Part shown: positions 30,265 through 40,924 of the stretch, in pieces | Layout: the number at the start of each line of letters is the position of its first letter | How positions within the stretch are numbered: the first letter of the stretch is position 1 | Assembly (NCBI GenBank): GCA_905221605.1 | Contig: CAJNDS010000539.1 | Location: 53,157 to 117,156 of the forward strand | From: Symbiodinium natans | Taxonomy: Eukaryota > Sar > Dinophyceae > Suessiales > Symbiodiniaceae | DNA: 64,000 nt | Direction: 5' to 3' | Notes under the pieces: model-generated | What the model saw: the letters and a program-made list of their open reading frames with translations, nothing else | Database searches by the model: none | What the model was told of the DNA's origin: nothing | Position numbers and translations under genes: made by a program

Positions 30265-32061
30265 TGGTGGGAAAAATGTTTGGTCATGCACGTGGAGTCG
30301 AACCGTGCCCTTCAACATCTGAGGAACATTCGTGTTCGATTCCAGCTCTTGTCAGCTGCGACTTGTCCTTCAACCCCCACATTGGCGCTGCGGCTATCTA
30401 TAATCTATACCCGTGCAGACGCGCGAAGTAGTGGCACGTAGAGCCGAAACATGCGGAAGCTCAGGTGTCACAGGCCTGCCGACCAACTGCAGCATGTATG
30501 CTGTTCATCCAAAATAAGGTTCAGTGCTGGTTTCATGCAACGGAGCTGGGTGAGAAGGCTTCGCTGGCATCGCTCCGTCGCGCAAGAAGTTGCTAATCTG
30601 AAGCTTTAAGCAAGTGAGTTCAAGTGGCCAAGCGCAGACGTTTGTCTGGCCAAAGCCGTGCGCTGTTCAAAGGGGAAAGTGCATCCTTACATGAAGGACT
30701 CATTTAATCGAGCATTCTTGGTATACACTCACAGACTTGCGCATTGTATCACAAAGTGTCTCCCAGCTTTCGACCAAAAATGAGCTACAACCCGCCCCCC
30801 CCTCCCCCCTGTTTTGGTTTGAGGCGGGGTCTTGTTGTGATGGGCCACTTGAACAGTTGGGGACCCCACCTCTCCCTTTTCATACAGTCCCCCCATTCCA
30901 GAATCTGCTGGGCTGGGCTGGAAAAAGGGTGGAACGCTACCATGCACTTTTGCGGTTGGGACATGCCAGTGTAGGGCAAATTCTTCGCGAAGGCCACATG
31001 TGCACCATGCCTTGGCATACAGTGATGACCGGAGAAATGGATCGAAGCAGCAAAAAAATCAACAAGTTGCTATGCGGGGCCAGTGGCACGACCTCACTAT
31101 GGTAAAAATGTGCATGTCGCTCTTCAAGATTCCGGATCCCGCCGTCTCAAGGCGTTCTCTCCAAGGCTGGCGAACTTCCTGGGCCTGAGGAGTCGCTGGG
31201 TGACCAGGCGAGGGTTGAAGAACACTCTCGCATGTGGAATGAGGCTGTCGGTCTGATCCAGTATGTCCCACTTGCCAGTGTTGGGCGCATCACGAGGACC
31301 TGATCAGCACCAAGGGTCACGCGGAGGTTGCCGAGGCTTTGCCGAAGCAATGGCAGACGTCGGCTCGCATGGAACACTTCGCGTGGCCCGATTTGCAGTT
31401 GGTTTCGTTCCATGCTTAAGCGAGTATTGTTGAGTTGGGTCTTCGCACACGGCTCTTTTTGCCAACGAGGTTTCCATTCTGGCTGGACATTGTTTTGGCA
31501 CAGCTGGCAACACCAACGAGAACGAGTCGGCAGACTGACAGCTTGCGGTGGAAAATGCAAAAGTCACAACCAAGTGTGAAGCCATGGGGGCTGCAAGATG
31601 CCGCAGCTTCCGCGCGCACTCGTCACATGTCACTCTGATCCGTTCTCCAAGCTCACAACGCCTTTCGACATGCTAGCCCATGGCCCATGGTCCGTCGAAT
31701 CCCTCATGCCACCAATCCAAAGAGTCCCTCCCGCGTCCTCGTGTTAACTTGTTAGGCAGTAATTCGTGCTACGGTCCGACCATGTCGATTGTTCAGCTTG
31801 CAGCAGTCAAGAGAGCCCACTTAGGAGGTAGCACAGCCGCCCTGGACTTGAAGTCCTGGGACACTCAAGATCACTACGCATCACCACCCAGGTTTTAACA
31901 AAAACACAACACATTTATCACTGCAATCAAGTAGTCAACGTTAGTAAACATGTGGCCGCGCTGCAATGTGCTCACCTTTTTGCGGCATCCACGTATCGCT
32001 GCACCTGCGACTTGTCCGACGAAAAACCCCTATCCCCCAACCTTCGATCAAAATTGGAAGG

Positions 32062-32083
32062 CCCCCCCCCCCCCCCCCCCCCC
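32062..32083. repeat. poly-C tract
   Basis: Uninterrupted run of 22 C. Adjacent apparent frames encode poly-Pro or poly-Gly and are not considered genes. Confidence 0.95.
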
Positions 32084-32511
32084 ATTGTTTCCTGCGGTTG
32101 GTCTTGCCTTCGTGGACCCGAGCCTGTTTTTGTCCGTGAGGCTTCGCTTTCGCGTCGCTGGTGACCTGGCTGAATTTCGCCGCAACTCCCGGGAATGTGG
32201 CTCTCGCAGTCTCTCGCGTCATGCAATCATGCAGTCTCTCTGTCAGTATCTCTCAGCCCAGGGCTTCCAGCAGACAGAAGAGGCATTTGTGGCGGTGGGG
32301 CGCCAGCACAGAACCAAGTTCAGGTTAAAACTTCAGTGCCTGACCGAAATAAACGAAAGCCAAAAGCTAAGCTGCTGCCGATGAACACGAGCACACGGAC
32401 CACCTACTTAATTAGCAGAGTAGCACGACGATCCTTTCGGCACAGTTTTACTTGAAGCTCGACTGGCTCATGTTTGGCACGTCTAGGCCATGGAACTGAT
32501 GCGCCCGTGGC

Positions 32512-33066
32512 TTGGTCAATCCGCTCTGCCAATCCCCGGGATGTCACCACAAGAGTGGGGTATACTGTCGGGGTTGCGACATGGTAGGGAACTTGTTCAA
32601 GGCCGGAAGTCTCAGAGCAACCTCGGATGGTCGAGGAGGCGTTCGAGAAGGGTATCTTCACCAGCGAGCCAGCACATGCAAAGCTTGTTTTCAAGCCATT
32701 GGGGAACCCTTCGGTGCTCACTGGTGCGTGCAGTTAGCCGATGCCGAGCCCGATGCCCGTTCCACTGCAGATACAGAAGTTGCGCATGACCGAAGAGAGG
32801 ACGCAATCCAGAGCTTTTCCACAGACGCCCATCTGGCAGCAGGCTTTAGGCGTCACCGCTGCTGCTTGCGGCCCGTCTCACGCAGCCTCGCACCTGGTTT
32901 TCTAGGGTGTTACGGAGTCTTAAGGGTCCATTCTGCTTGGCTTGGTGCCGGTATGTCCCTACCCCAAAGTCACTGCAGCTGCTCCAGGCCTTTGTGGTTG
33001 ACGGCAGGCAGGTGTCGGAGTCCTTTGCTAAAGGATGAAAAGCGAATGAAAGCAGCCGTGTACTGA
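32512..33066 (+). CDS. candidate ORF, 184-codon Cys-rich hypothetical protein
   Basis: Open to TGA at 33064 with high coding bias at least to about 32920. The N-terminal Cys/His pattern LCQSPGCHHKSGVYCRGC is followed about 30 residues later by STCKACFQAIGEPFGAHWC, which could form a zinc-binding module. It then reads AEPDARSTADTEVAHDRRED. The last 40 codons are weaker and may be intronic. No named domain is assigned. Confidence 0.45.
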   Translation: MVNPLCQSPGCHHKSGVYCRGCDMVGNLFKAGSLRATSDGRGGVREGYLHQRASTCKACFQAIGEPFGAHWCVQLADAEPDARSTADTEVAHDRREDAIQSFSTDAHLAAGFRRHRCCLRPVSRSLAPGFLGCYGVLRVHSAWLGAGMSLPQSHCSCSRPLWLTAGRCRSPLLKDEKRMKAAVY

Positions 33067-33069
33067 TTG

Positions 33070-33477
33070 GCTTGAGAATGTCAGGCTTTATACATACGGC
33101 TCCAACCGTCATTGGAAGCTGGGGCGCAAGGCATGCACGTGCCATTTGTGTGTGCTGTGTCCTAAGTTAGATAGGAAGGGGTTGTGAGCAGGTACTTAGC
33201 TAGCAATCTTCCGTACTGGTAGTCATCGTCCACCGGCGGGCATCAGGGCATTCGCACTGCTATCAGGGCTGGGGGACGTCACTAAAGTCCAGGTCCTCTT
33301 GACTTGCTTCAGGTTGACACAAGCTTTCGCCCATTGTCAAAGCGAATGAAGTTTGCAGGGCGATGGCGTCTTGCAAGAACCTGGCCCTGTTAGCCTGAAG
33401 GCCGGCCTCATGGGACCTGCAGCATCATGCAGGGCGGTTTGACCGTTGACCGCTGCTTTATCCCGTCTGAGGCCCCG
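33070..33477. other. no gene seen
   Basis: Intron-like or intergenic sequence with no frame that I can support. Confidence 0.4.
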
Positions 33478-33600
33478 GACGGCCACCAGCCTGTTCCAGA
33501 GCTCATCTCCTTAGGAGGCCGCGGGCGCCGTGAAGTGGATGTTCAAGTTTCACTGGCTGTGCATGCTGTGTCAAGGCAGTCACTCCGCGGTCATCACTGA
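33478..33600 (+). CDS. candidate exon, hypothetical protein
   Basis: 40 codons to TGA: PVPELISLGGRGRREVDVQV, then SLAVHAVSRQSLRG, with high G/C third positions. Likely an exon of the gene that continues at 33613. Confidence 0.35.
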   Translation, partial: DGHQPVPELISLGGRGRREVDVQVSLAVHAVSRQSLRGHH

Positions 33601-33612
33601 TGGCCCGACTCT

Positions 33613-33822
33613 TTGGAGCTCTGCATCATGGGTCATCCTGGCAATAGGCCAGCTTTACTTGCAGCTCGCGTGGTGGACTTGCGGCAGCTGCCAAGGTGGC
33701 GTGCTGTGGACCTGGGGATACGGCCGGCCCCAAATCATGATATTTTGTCATTGTGGTTTCACACAGTCAACGGAAGCTCGCAGCACATCTTCAGGCGAGC
33801 AGCGAAGGGAGAAGTTGTGTGA
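33613..33822 (+). CDS. candidate exon, hypothetical protein
   Basis: Reads ELCIMGHPGNRPALLAARVV, DLRQLPRWRAVDLGIRPAPN, HDILSLWFHTVNGSSQHIFR and ends at TGA 33820. A second + frame over the same bases is open but less biased. Function unknown. Confidence 0.4.
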   Translation: MELCIMGHPGNRPALLAARVVDLRQLPRWRAVDLGIRPAPNHDILSLWFHTVNGSSQHIFRRAAKGEVV

Positions 33823-34251
33823 GCGCTTCCTATATTTCATGCCAGCACGCAGTCTCAATGTGAAGTGGCTGCACTGCGCATGATTGTGTGGCAGGTGGTA
33901 GCTTTTGGTATGGTGGTGGCGCTTTAGGCCTCCAGCCGGATAAGGGCTGCATGCATTCCTAGATGACCGTAGCGTGATCTGCCCTAGCCATGTTATCTGT
34001 AGTGCGCAGAAAATGCGCTAGAGTCGAACTTCAAAATGGCCAGATGCCTTCTTTCATGGTTTCAGGTCTCGGCAAGCGGTCAGACGTCGATCGCCACGTT
34101 CTCAGTAGGGCCATCCGAGCCTTGGCCACAGAATACGTGAGCTAGCTGCTTTCACATGTGGAGATTGCAGAAGCACGCGCCGGATGTTTCCAGATTGAAC
34201 TACGCATAGCTGCGCCCAACCAAGAAGGTGTTTTATAAGGAACCCGGCATG

Positions 34252-34272
34252 CCCCCCCCCCCCCCCCCCCCC
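34252..34272. repeat. poly-C tract
   Basis: Uninterrupted run of 21 C. Confidence 0.95.
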
Positions 34273-34878
34273 ACAAAGCACAGACATGCCATGCAGATGC
34301 ATTTGCAGGCCCTGAGATGGTCATGAGCTTTGTGAACCACGGGATGGAGGTGGAGCAGGTGCATTGACACTAGGAGAAACTTCCAGGGAAACCTCCGATG
34401 ACCTTCCGTATATGTTAAAAACTCACCCTTGCGTCACTTGCGTCGCTCCTCTCAGATGTCATCTTGCAAGCAATGCACCAGGCAAGAAAATGCACCAACG
34501 TGGCACATGCACAGACTCCTGGATGTAGTCTCCCAGAAAGTGATGCACTCCCAGCCTGTCGAATCACTTCGTGAAGAGCCATGGCTGTGCTTGATTGCCA
34601 CGCTGGCCTGTTACTTTGCATGCACGCCGCAAGCAAATCAAGGCTGTTGTTTCCATAGCCTGCCACGGTTTCATGCACATCTAGCGCTTCGACAATTTCG
34701 AACATCAACTAGCGGAGTGGAGTTGGAGTTTTGAACTATGTATCGCATACACCGAAGCCACCCGAAGCTGATGCGTTTGTGGAGCAGCCGTCGGCGGTCC
34801 TGCCTGGCAGTGCCTCAGCGGAGTCACCGGGTTCGGCATGTTGCGCTGTCAGTCGATTTATTGAGAGATGATGCGCAT

Positions 34879-34970
34879 TTATGTATGTATGTATGTATGT
34901 ATGTATGTACGAATGTATGTGTGTATGTATGTGTGTGTGTGTATGTATGTGTGTATTTATATATAAAGTC
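34879..34970. repeat. (GTAT)n/(GT)n microsatellite
   Basis: Tetranucleotide ATGT run grading into GT and TATA. Confidence 0.9.
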
Positions 34971-35273
34971 ATTCATACACACGGGACGTCGACCTTGCAG
35001 AATTGCAGGCCAGCTCCAAGATTGAATGCCACAGGATGGTGATGCACTGAGAGAGCACGCAGAGAGAGAAATATAAAGACGGGGCGCAACCGCGAACCAT
35101 GGTAACCAGCACGTCTCGGAGTGTCTCGGATCTGGGAGCATCGTTTCTGAAGGCGCATTGCTAGTTCAATATTCTAACAATGTGTTGAATGTTAATGACA
35201 TGGGAGAAACCATGCAGCCCGGAAGCGTCTAAGCTCAAGCCACATCCTTTCACAAGAAAGATCCAAGCTGCGG

Positions 35274-35388
35274 CACTTACGTGGAAGTCAGCCTTGGTAA
35301 CCAGCTCAAAGACTTCTCCCACAGGCAAGCAAAGTGGCTCCCAGATGTTACCAGTTGTTTCTTCAGGGTGGCCTGCTAGATCCATCAC
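35274..35388 (-). CDS. candidate minus-strand exon with consensus donor
   Basis: Reads from an ATG at about 35388: MDLAGHPEETTGNIWEPLCL, then PVGEVFELVTKADFH, directly followed on the minus strand by GTAAGT (plus strand ACTTAC near 35277-35282). The frame stays open past the donor to 35161. It is divergent from the glycosyltransferase exon that starts about 210 bp to the right. Family unknown. Confidence 0.35.
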
Positions 35389-35598
35389 AGTAGAAAATGG
35401 TCTGGATCAGTGTTCTGCTTTGAAATACAGTTTTTCTAGAGGCTTCACACGGGCTATACACAGTGTCGACGGCTGTAGTAATGATGCTTTAGTTTCTCTC
35501 CAAGTCCGTGCAATGCAGCCGTTCCTGATGGTGCTTGTGGTTTGCCTTCAGCTGGGCAATCCGCTTTTGACTTGGAGCCAGCACGTGAGTCACGCAGA

Positions 35599-36744
35599 AT
35601 GGAGCCTGCCGAATCGTCTTGCCACTGCCAGCCACGCTGCGTTCTGCGTGTGGTCCTTCCCATGCTCATGCTGGCTTGCTTAGGCAGAACCTACCTCGCT
35701 GACAGTCGTTTGTCGTGGAGCATGGCTGTCGTCCGAGGAGAAATGAAGCGGCTGGCGCCCAACCCACTAGTCACTTTGATAGACCACGTGGCTGCCGATG
35801 CTGGGTCCAGTGCGACCACAGACATACCAGCCATTGCCACTGAGCTAACGGCAGCTCAATCCACCACAACATACGAGATCGTTTCGGCGGCGCAGGTCAC
35901 GCCGCAACCTTCTCCCACAGCGACCTTGCCATCAACAAACTCAACCTTCACTCAAACCACAAGCGCTCCACATGCTTTCACGAGACTTGAGCCCATGCCT
36001 TCGTTGTTTTACCTGGCTGACCAAGAGAACCTGCAGCGCAGCAAGGCAAAGTGCCCTCAAGAAGTTCGGGTCAGTGAATGGAATGGGCGGATTGGCAACC
36101 ATTACTTTCAGGTGAGCCAGGCAATAGTGGCCGCCCTTTTCTGTCACACTACGCATGTCAGGTTCCCTCCGCACATCAACACGCGTTATCAGCAGCAGGA
36201 TGGCCTGTTGGACATGCCTGAAGAGCTTACGCTGCCGGGTGTCGACCTCCATGAAGACTTAAAAGTTCCCAGCAGCTGCCCACCGCAGCCAACTCATAAA
36301 TGGTACCACCAGCACTGCCGGATGGTCCCTGCCTGGCACCACCGGCAGGTGATGCAGACTTTTCTACAGCCATATCTAGGCAAGACTCTTGTTGGCCTTG
36401 TGCACGCATCGCGTGATATCGGGGCAGACCGTATTCTGACAATCCACCTGCGCGCCGACGATATTCGGCAGTATAACAAGTACGAGTGGGGCCAGCCGCC
36501 ATGCAGCATGTATCAGAAAATCATTTCCGACTATGGGTATAAGACCCTGCTGATTGTCGCAAAAAGCAATCCTGTGACGAAGCGATCGGATGCTGCTTGT
36601 GACAGCTGGCTGGTGGACTATGGGCGTTTACATGGTATAAACATCACCCGGCCGAACGACATGACATTGGCTGGTGAGCCTTGGCGAAACAAAGGCGTTG
36701 TAGCTCCAGGCCGGTCAGGAAACTGCATGTGCTCTCGCACTTGA
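35599..36744 (+). CDS. type II membrane glycosyltransferase, fucosyltransferase-like (incomplete 3' end)
   Basis: ATG at 35599 gives a 381-aa reading. Residues about 14-32 (CVLRVVLPMLMLACLGRTYL) form a signal anchor typical of Golgi type II enzymes, followed by a Thr/Ser/Pro-rich stem. The catalytic part has RIGNHYFQVSQAIVAALFC from residue 164, resembling the G-R-[LI]-G-N-x-x-[FY]-Q motif of alpha-1,2/1,6-fucosyltransferases (GT11/GT23 type). IHLRADD follows near residue 282, in place of the nucleotide-sugar binding H-x-R-x-G-D, and then QPPCSMYQKII. A GTGAGC donor at 36674 suggests the exon really ends near 36673 and that codons after GINITRPNDMTLAG are intronic. The C-terminal catalytic region is therefore missing here. 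The donor sugar is an inference, not established. Confidence 0.65.
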   Translation: MEPAESSCHCQPRCVLRVVLPMLMLACLGRTYLADSRLSWSMAVVRGEMKRLAPNPLVTLIDHVAADAGSSATTDIPAIATELTAAQSTTTYEIVSAAQVTPQPSPTATLPSTNSTFTQTTSAPHAFTRLEPMPSLFYLADQENLQRSKAKCPQEVRVSEWNGRIGNHYFQVSQAIVAALFCHTTHVRFPPHINTRYQQQDGLLDMPEELTLPGVDLHEDLKVPSSCPPQPTHKWYHQHCRMVPAWHHRQVMQTFLQPYLGKTLVGLVHASRDIGADRILTIHLRADDIRQYNKYEWGQPPCSMYQKIISDYGYKTLLIVAKSNPVTKRSDAACDSWLVDYGRLHGINITRPNDMTLAGEPWRNKGVVAPGRSGNCMCSRT

Positions 36745-37446
36745 ATTTGGTGATGCGCGATGTGCTTTCCTAGTACTGCTGGCAGCTGAAATGCACGGTT
36801 TTGTGTGTGTGGGGTCAATGTCGAAAGCTTAGGACTTGTCAGCCATGATTCGTGCTCAGCAGCTCGGCAGTCGGCAGCGGGAAGAGAGTAGGTCACTACC
36901 ACTGAGCGGGGATCGGGACGGACAAATATGCATAAACCAGTTGTCAGTCATATGTGAGAGGGTTGGAGTAATACGCTAGGCATTGCAGGTGGTATAGCAG
37001 ATTGTGAAGACAGGAGGTTTGCCGCAGTCAGTGGTACGAGTAATTTCGAGTACCTTTGAGCCTGCATATTCCGACATACCCCGAAACATCCGTGCATGTG
37101 CGAGTCTTATTGTCTCTGCATGGGGTGAAACACAAGATGCTGCAACATCCCCCAACGCATTCAAGGAACTTTGTGCTGTCATTCTCCAGCTTTTCCCTTT
37201 CCACTGTGCTGCTCAGCAACGAGATAAAGGCCGGCCATGTGCAGATTCGGCATTTGCATCGACGGTTTGCGCGCTCGCGCGCGAATTCAGTGTTGGAGTC
37301 GAGTATGCACCAGCTTCACTCTAGACCCTTGCCCAAGGTCTATTAGACAACAAGGCTTATGAGTCAGTCCCGCACAAGACTTTGCCAATGGTGATCCTTC
37401 CTGTCCCATTATGCTGGGTGCCCAACGCGTATGTACCTTTTTTGGC

Positions 37447-37578
37447 TGCAGCAAGCTGAAGGTCATGTACCGCCGCCGCGATGCGAAGTGGCACAGCATC
37501 TTGCACTCCATCATCAACTGCAATGCCCCTTGCAACCGAGCCATGCAAGAATGCATTGGCGCATCGGTTCTCAGTTGA
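37447..37578 (+). CDS. candidate exon, hypothetical protein
   Basis: 43 codons to TGA 37576, next to the acceptor TTTTTTGGCTGCAG: CSKLKVMYRRRDAKWHSILH, then SIINCNAPCNRAMQECIGAS. Almost all third positions are G/C. It could be a downstream exon of the glycosyltransferase or part of another gene; the sequence does not show which. Confidence 0.35.
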   Translation, partial: CSKLKVMYRRRDAKWHSILHSIINCNAPCNRAMQECIGASVLS

Positions 37579-38136
37579 TAGGAGACGCGAAAACATGATA
37601 TGCATCCAATCACACTGGAGACCAGTTCAACTGAAGGCATGTCTCCAATGCCTGGCCAGGATGTGTCAAGGGTCGTATTTGGTCTCTGTTTTTGCCGGTG
37701 TCCTTGCTCTTGGGCCCTGTGTCTTTTTCCTGGCCAGGGATTTCTGTCTGTCTTCTATGCATCTTCCATTCAAAGGTCGATTGCTGCATCGGTCGGTTGC
37801 TTGGGCGCCTGCTCGGTCCATTGGTCGGCTGTACCGTCGCTCGGTTGGTCTGCGGTACGTCGGGCGGTGATTCGGTCGGCTAGTCATGTCAGGGCCCTTT
37901 CTTTTGCAAGGGTGATGCAGGAGCCTTCGTGCGCTTCCGGCATGTTGGCATTCGATCCAGACTTGCCTTTCGCATCAGGTTCCCCTATAGAAGCCAAATG
38001 ACTGCCAGATGTCAAGCCCCCGGAAGACCGTGGAGATTGAATCCAGACGTTTTCTGGGAAGAAGGGATATCGGATATCTCTAGCCTTCTATACATGGAGG
38101 AGGGTAAGGTGTCCAGGCTGCTAATTGTACGGACCA

Positions 38137-38350
38137 GGCCGATTGAGCACGTCAATGTGCTCAATCGGCCCCTGGATCGCTGATTGACCATTGAAGATGT
38201 CCTTCAATGTTCGATCCAGGGGCCGATTGAGCACATGGAGGCACTCAATCGCACAGGCATACTGTATTCAAACTGTATTCAAGATGTGCCAGAAACTTTT
38301 GCTGGGCATCTTCAATCTTCGATCCAGGGGCCGATCGAGCGCATCGAGGT
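38137..38350. repeat. nested palindromic repeat cluster
   Basis: A perfect 14-bp hairpin (38137-38150 with 38157-38170, arms GGCCGATTGAGCAC) overlaps a perfect 25-bp inverted repeat (38155-38179 with 38212-38236). The spacer of the latter holds another hairpin, CATTGAAG/CTTCAATG. The right arm and flank (about 38196-38241) recur as a direct repeat at about 38305-38350 (TTCGATCCAGGGGCCGATCG). Confidence 0.9.
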
Positions 38351-38534
38351 GATGAATTCTTTCTGGTTTACACTGTCTCTGGCATTCCCCCCCTGTCCCC
38401 TCGCTGTGTGCAGTCGAGCACGCTTGCTTTTGACCGCGAGCATTGTGCTTTGTGCTTTGCAAACGCGTCAAGTTGCTACTTCGTCGACTCTTGTCTTGAG
38501 CTGTGTCTTTGGGTTCCATTGAGGTTTTTGTGAG

Positions 38535-38583
38535 GGCCCCCTAAAAGGTTCCCGGGCCCTTCTTAGGAGGTTCTTAGGGGGCC
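38535..38583. repeat. 10-bp perfect inverted repeat
   Basis: GGCCCCCTAA at 38535-38544 pairs with TTAGGGGGCC at 38574-38583. The loop contains CCCGGG and a third TTAGG copy. Confidence 0.8.
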
Positions 38584-38589
38584 GGGGGG

Positions 38590-39220
38590 GGGTATCCAGG
38601 GTCTCTGCAGAGCAGACCCCTCCCCAAAATAAGCCGACGTATGAAAGACTGAACAAAGATGCAAACCAAAAAGCCTAATCTCAAGGATAGCATCTAGCTT
38701 GGTCTGGAGTCGAGAAATGGACAGCGAAGCATATCTGTTGCAACTCAGGTTTGGACCGGCGTGACGATGTACGAGTACAATACCAGCCTCCAGCAAGACA
38801 ATCGGAAAGGCTCGCCGAGCGAATGGCTGAAAACCTTCCCCGTGGAGCAGATCACTGGGCCGTTCACTTGCCAACACGGCAGTGACATGATGCCAGAGCT
38901 ATGAGGTTCAACCATGCCTGTTGCCATGCACAATGCGGGAAAAAGAGGTGCATAAACGGCATAAACTGACAGCAGCACGGACACGTGCACATTAGATGCC
39001 CGGCAATCACTAGGTGCAGCAGCCTCTGTCAAACAGCTAGGTTTATCAACGGTTTCTGGGTCTGCAGTGGATGGGTGTGACAGTCTATTTCTTGCAGTCG
39101 GCAGGACAAGGCCAACAGAAACCTGTGGTCTCGCAGAGTTGGAGAAAGCACGAGAATCTTAAGTTAGAGCGCGGCGCTGAAACCAAGTGATGGTCATGAA
39201 GATCTTGGGAGTGCCTCGCT
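38590..39220. other. no gene seen
   Basis: No frame I can support. Two minus-strand frames of about 100 codons exist (38563-38877 and 38745-39032) but lack coding bias. Confidence 0.35.
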
Positions 39221-39277
39221 TTTGTGCGTCTGCCTCAGGCTCTCGGCCTTGCATTTTTCGCCGGGCTGGGCTGCACC

Positions 39278-39526
39278 ATGGCCATGGCGCCTAAAGTGGC
39301 GCGTGCTCGCGAGGGAGCTGGACCGGATGACTACGTTTTGGCCGCTGGGAGAACAGGGAATTCAGCAGCAAAGGACAGGAGCGAACGCGCATTGCGCATC
39401 CTTCTCAGAATTATTCGTGACGGTCAGGTCCTACAACCGATATCTGCACACAGACAATCACAGGCGTCCGCAGACACTCGCAGTCAATTCCTGTCATTCT
39501 TCGGAGCAGAGTCAGGAACTACATAG
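39278..39526 (+). CDS. candidate first exon, 82-aa basic hypothetical protein
   Basis: ATG at 39278 in the context GCACCATGGCCATGGCG, TAG at 39524: MAMAPKVARAREGAGPDDYV, AKDRSERALRILLRIIRDGQ, then Gln/Ser/Ala-rich. The frame is open upstream to at least 39224 with a hydrophobic lead (LGLAFFAGLGC) that could make an N-terminal signal. It lies 280 bp upstream of the GST-like exon and may belong to the same gene. Family not recognised. Confidence 0.4.
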   Translation: MAMAPKVARAREGAGPDDYVLAAGRTGNSAAKDRSERALRILLRIIRDGQVLQPISAHRQSQASADTRSQFLSFFGAESGTT

Positions 39527-39808
39527 GAAGTTATGGCACGCCTCACTCTCATATATGGGTGATAGAAGTGGTGGTTGAGTTTCTGGCTTTTGATCTGAGT
39601 CAAGGTCATGCACAAGATGCCGCGCGGCTGCACCTCAGTAGATGCCACGCGCTTGAACCCGAGATGTTTACGGAAAACGTCAAACAAGCATGCCCTTCCA
39701 AAAATGCTGCTGTAATGTTTCAGATGTTCCTTCCCCTGTACGTTAGCCACCTGACATTGTCGAACCGTACCCTCTAAAGCATCGCATTTGCGGAAGGCAA
39801 GGGAACAG

Positions 39809-40126
39809 ATGCTGCGGATCCCCCCTGCTTGGAGCATGCTGGTCAGGTGCCCCTTCGCTCAGCGAGCATGGTTTGCAATGGAGGAGTCGGGGCTGAAGTT
39901 CAAGCTGAAGGAGGTCGGCTTGGGTCACCCTGCCATGATTTCTGGGATTCCGAAAGAAGGCAAACCCGAAATTGACAACCACCGAACGGCATGGGTTTGG
40001 ACTCAGAAGCACCTGCCGCCGCCCGCATCAGCCCAAACAGTTCGTTCCTCACGGATGTCAGGCAGGTAAAGTTGAGGTCGTGCAGTCTGAGGAAAGTTGT
40101 ACCCCCAGCACCCTTGCTGCTACAGG
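39809..40126 (+). CDS. glutathione S-transferase-like (thioredoxin-fold) exon(s)
   Basis: From ATG 39809 the frame encodes WSMLVRCPFAQRAWFAMEES, then GLKFKLKEVGL. CPFAQRAW-x-A-[ML]-E-E-x-G-x-x-[FY] is the signature of the first beta strand and helix of the GST N-terminal domain, with an active-site CPFA cysteine as in omega, lambda and DHAR-type enzymes. Such enzymes conjugate or reduce with glutathione in the cytosol. The exon probably ends near 39922. A candidate next exon at about 40032-40126 reads PKQFVPHGCQAGKVEVVQSE, comparable to the usual N-P-x-G-K-V-P-V-x-x segment. The rest of the protein is not found before the LINE at 40.9 kb, so the gene is partial here or the remaining exons lie beyond the element. 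Confidence 0.55.
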
Positions 40127-40924
40127 TTTGTATCGGGCGATTTTCAGGGGCCAGCTAGAGTTAGCTAAAGCTCGCTAAAAAGAGATAATCGGTTGCGGTG
40201 AGATTTTGGGGCTCGCCAGCAGCTGCGCCGGGCTCGGATTTGCCACAGACTGTTGGGGGGCATCGCTGAAAGCAGCAAATGGCGACTCCTCCTGACTTTG
40301 TGACTTTGTCCTCGCCAAAGGATGAGGGCATCATTCTGGTACATTTGGCTGCCCAACCCCCCGGGCCCCGTCGATTGGACACATGCGGGAGTATGCGGGA
40401 GTCATCACTTTGGCAGGTAAGCAAGTAGGTGGGCCGAGAAAGGTTTGCCAGCATTCTGCCGGCTGAGTATAGCCCATGCGCTTAGGTCATGAAAGCACGT
40501 GAGGATATCCCAAGGTTGACAAATAGGGCTAGGAAAACCGTGCGTCAACACTGCAGCATATCGCTTTTCCCACCGCCATTGGCTCTAGCAGCAGAAGCAA
40601 ACGTGTTGCTCGGTGCTTGCTGCTTGGCTGTACCAAGAATGAAGATGGGTGCCTCTTGTCCTTTTGTAGGGTTTTAGGATATTATTGGATTGAATAGGGT
40701 TCGTTTAGCGTGTAGGACCAGAGTTTGCAGGTGAGTGTTTTCTTGTGTCGGGCTCATAAGCCTGGTTTTCAATTTGCATTCTTTTCTGTGCGATGAAGGT
40801 TTTCGTCGCTTGCAGACTTGGGGGGTTGTGCTTAAGAATGTTTGGATGTCCGAGTTAAAGGTGGAACTTGTGGAGCTACTATGCTCAAATCCCCCGATAA
40901 CGTAGCATTAGGAAAAGTGTCACG

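Noticed and set aside
30290-30360. tRNA-like B box GTTCGATTCC
   Set aside because: The flanking T-stem does not pair and no A box or acceptor stem is found at the right distance.
34005-34040. tRNA-like GTTCGACTC on the minus strand
   Set aside because: No T-stem pairing and no cloverleaf can be built.
36110-36120. GTGAGC after TTTCAG inside the glycosyltransferase as a splice donor
   Set aside because: The following codons (VSQAIVAALFC) continue the expected family motif, so the reading frame passes through.
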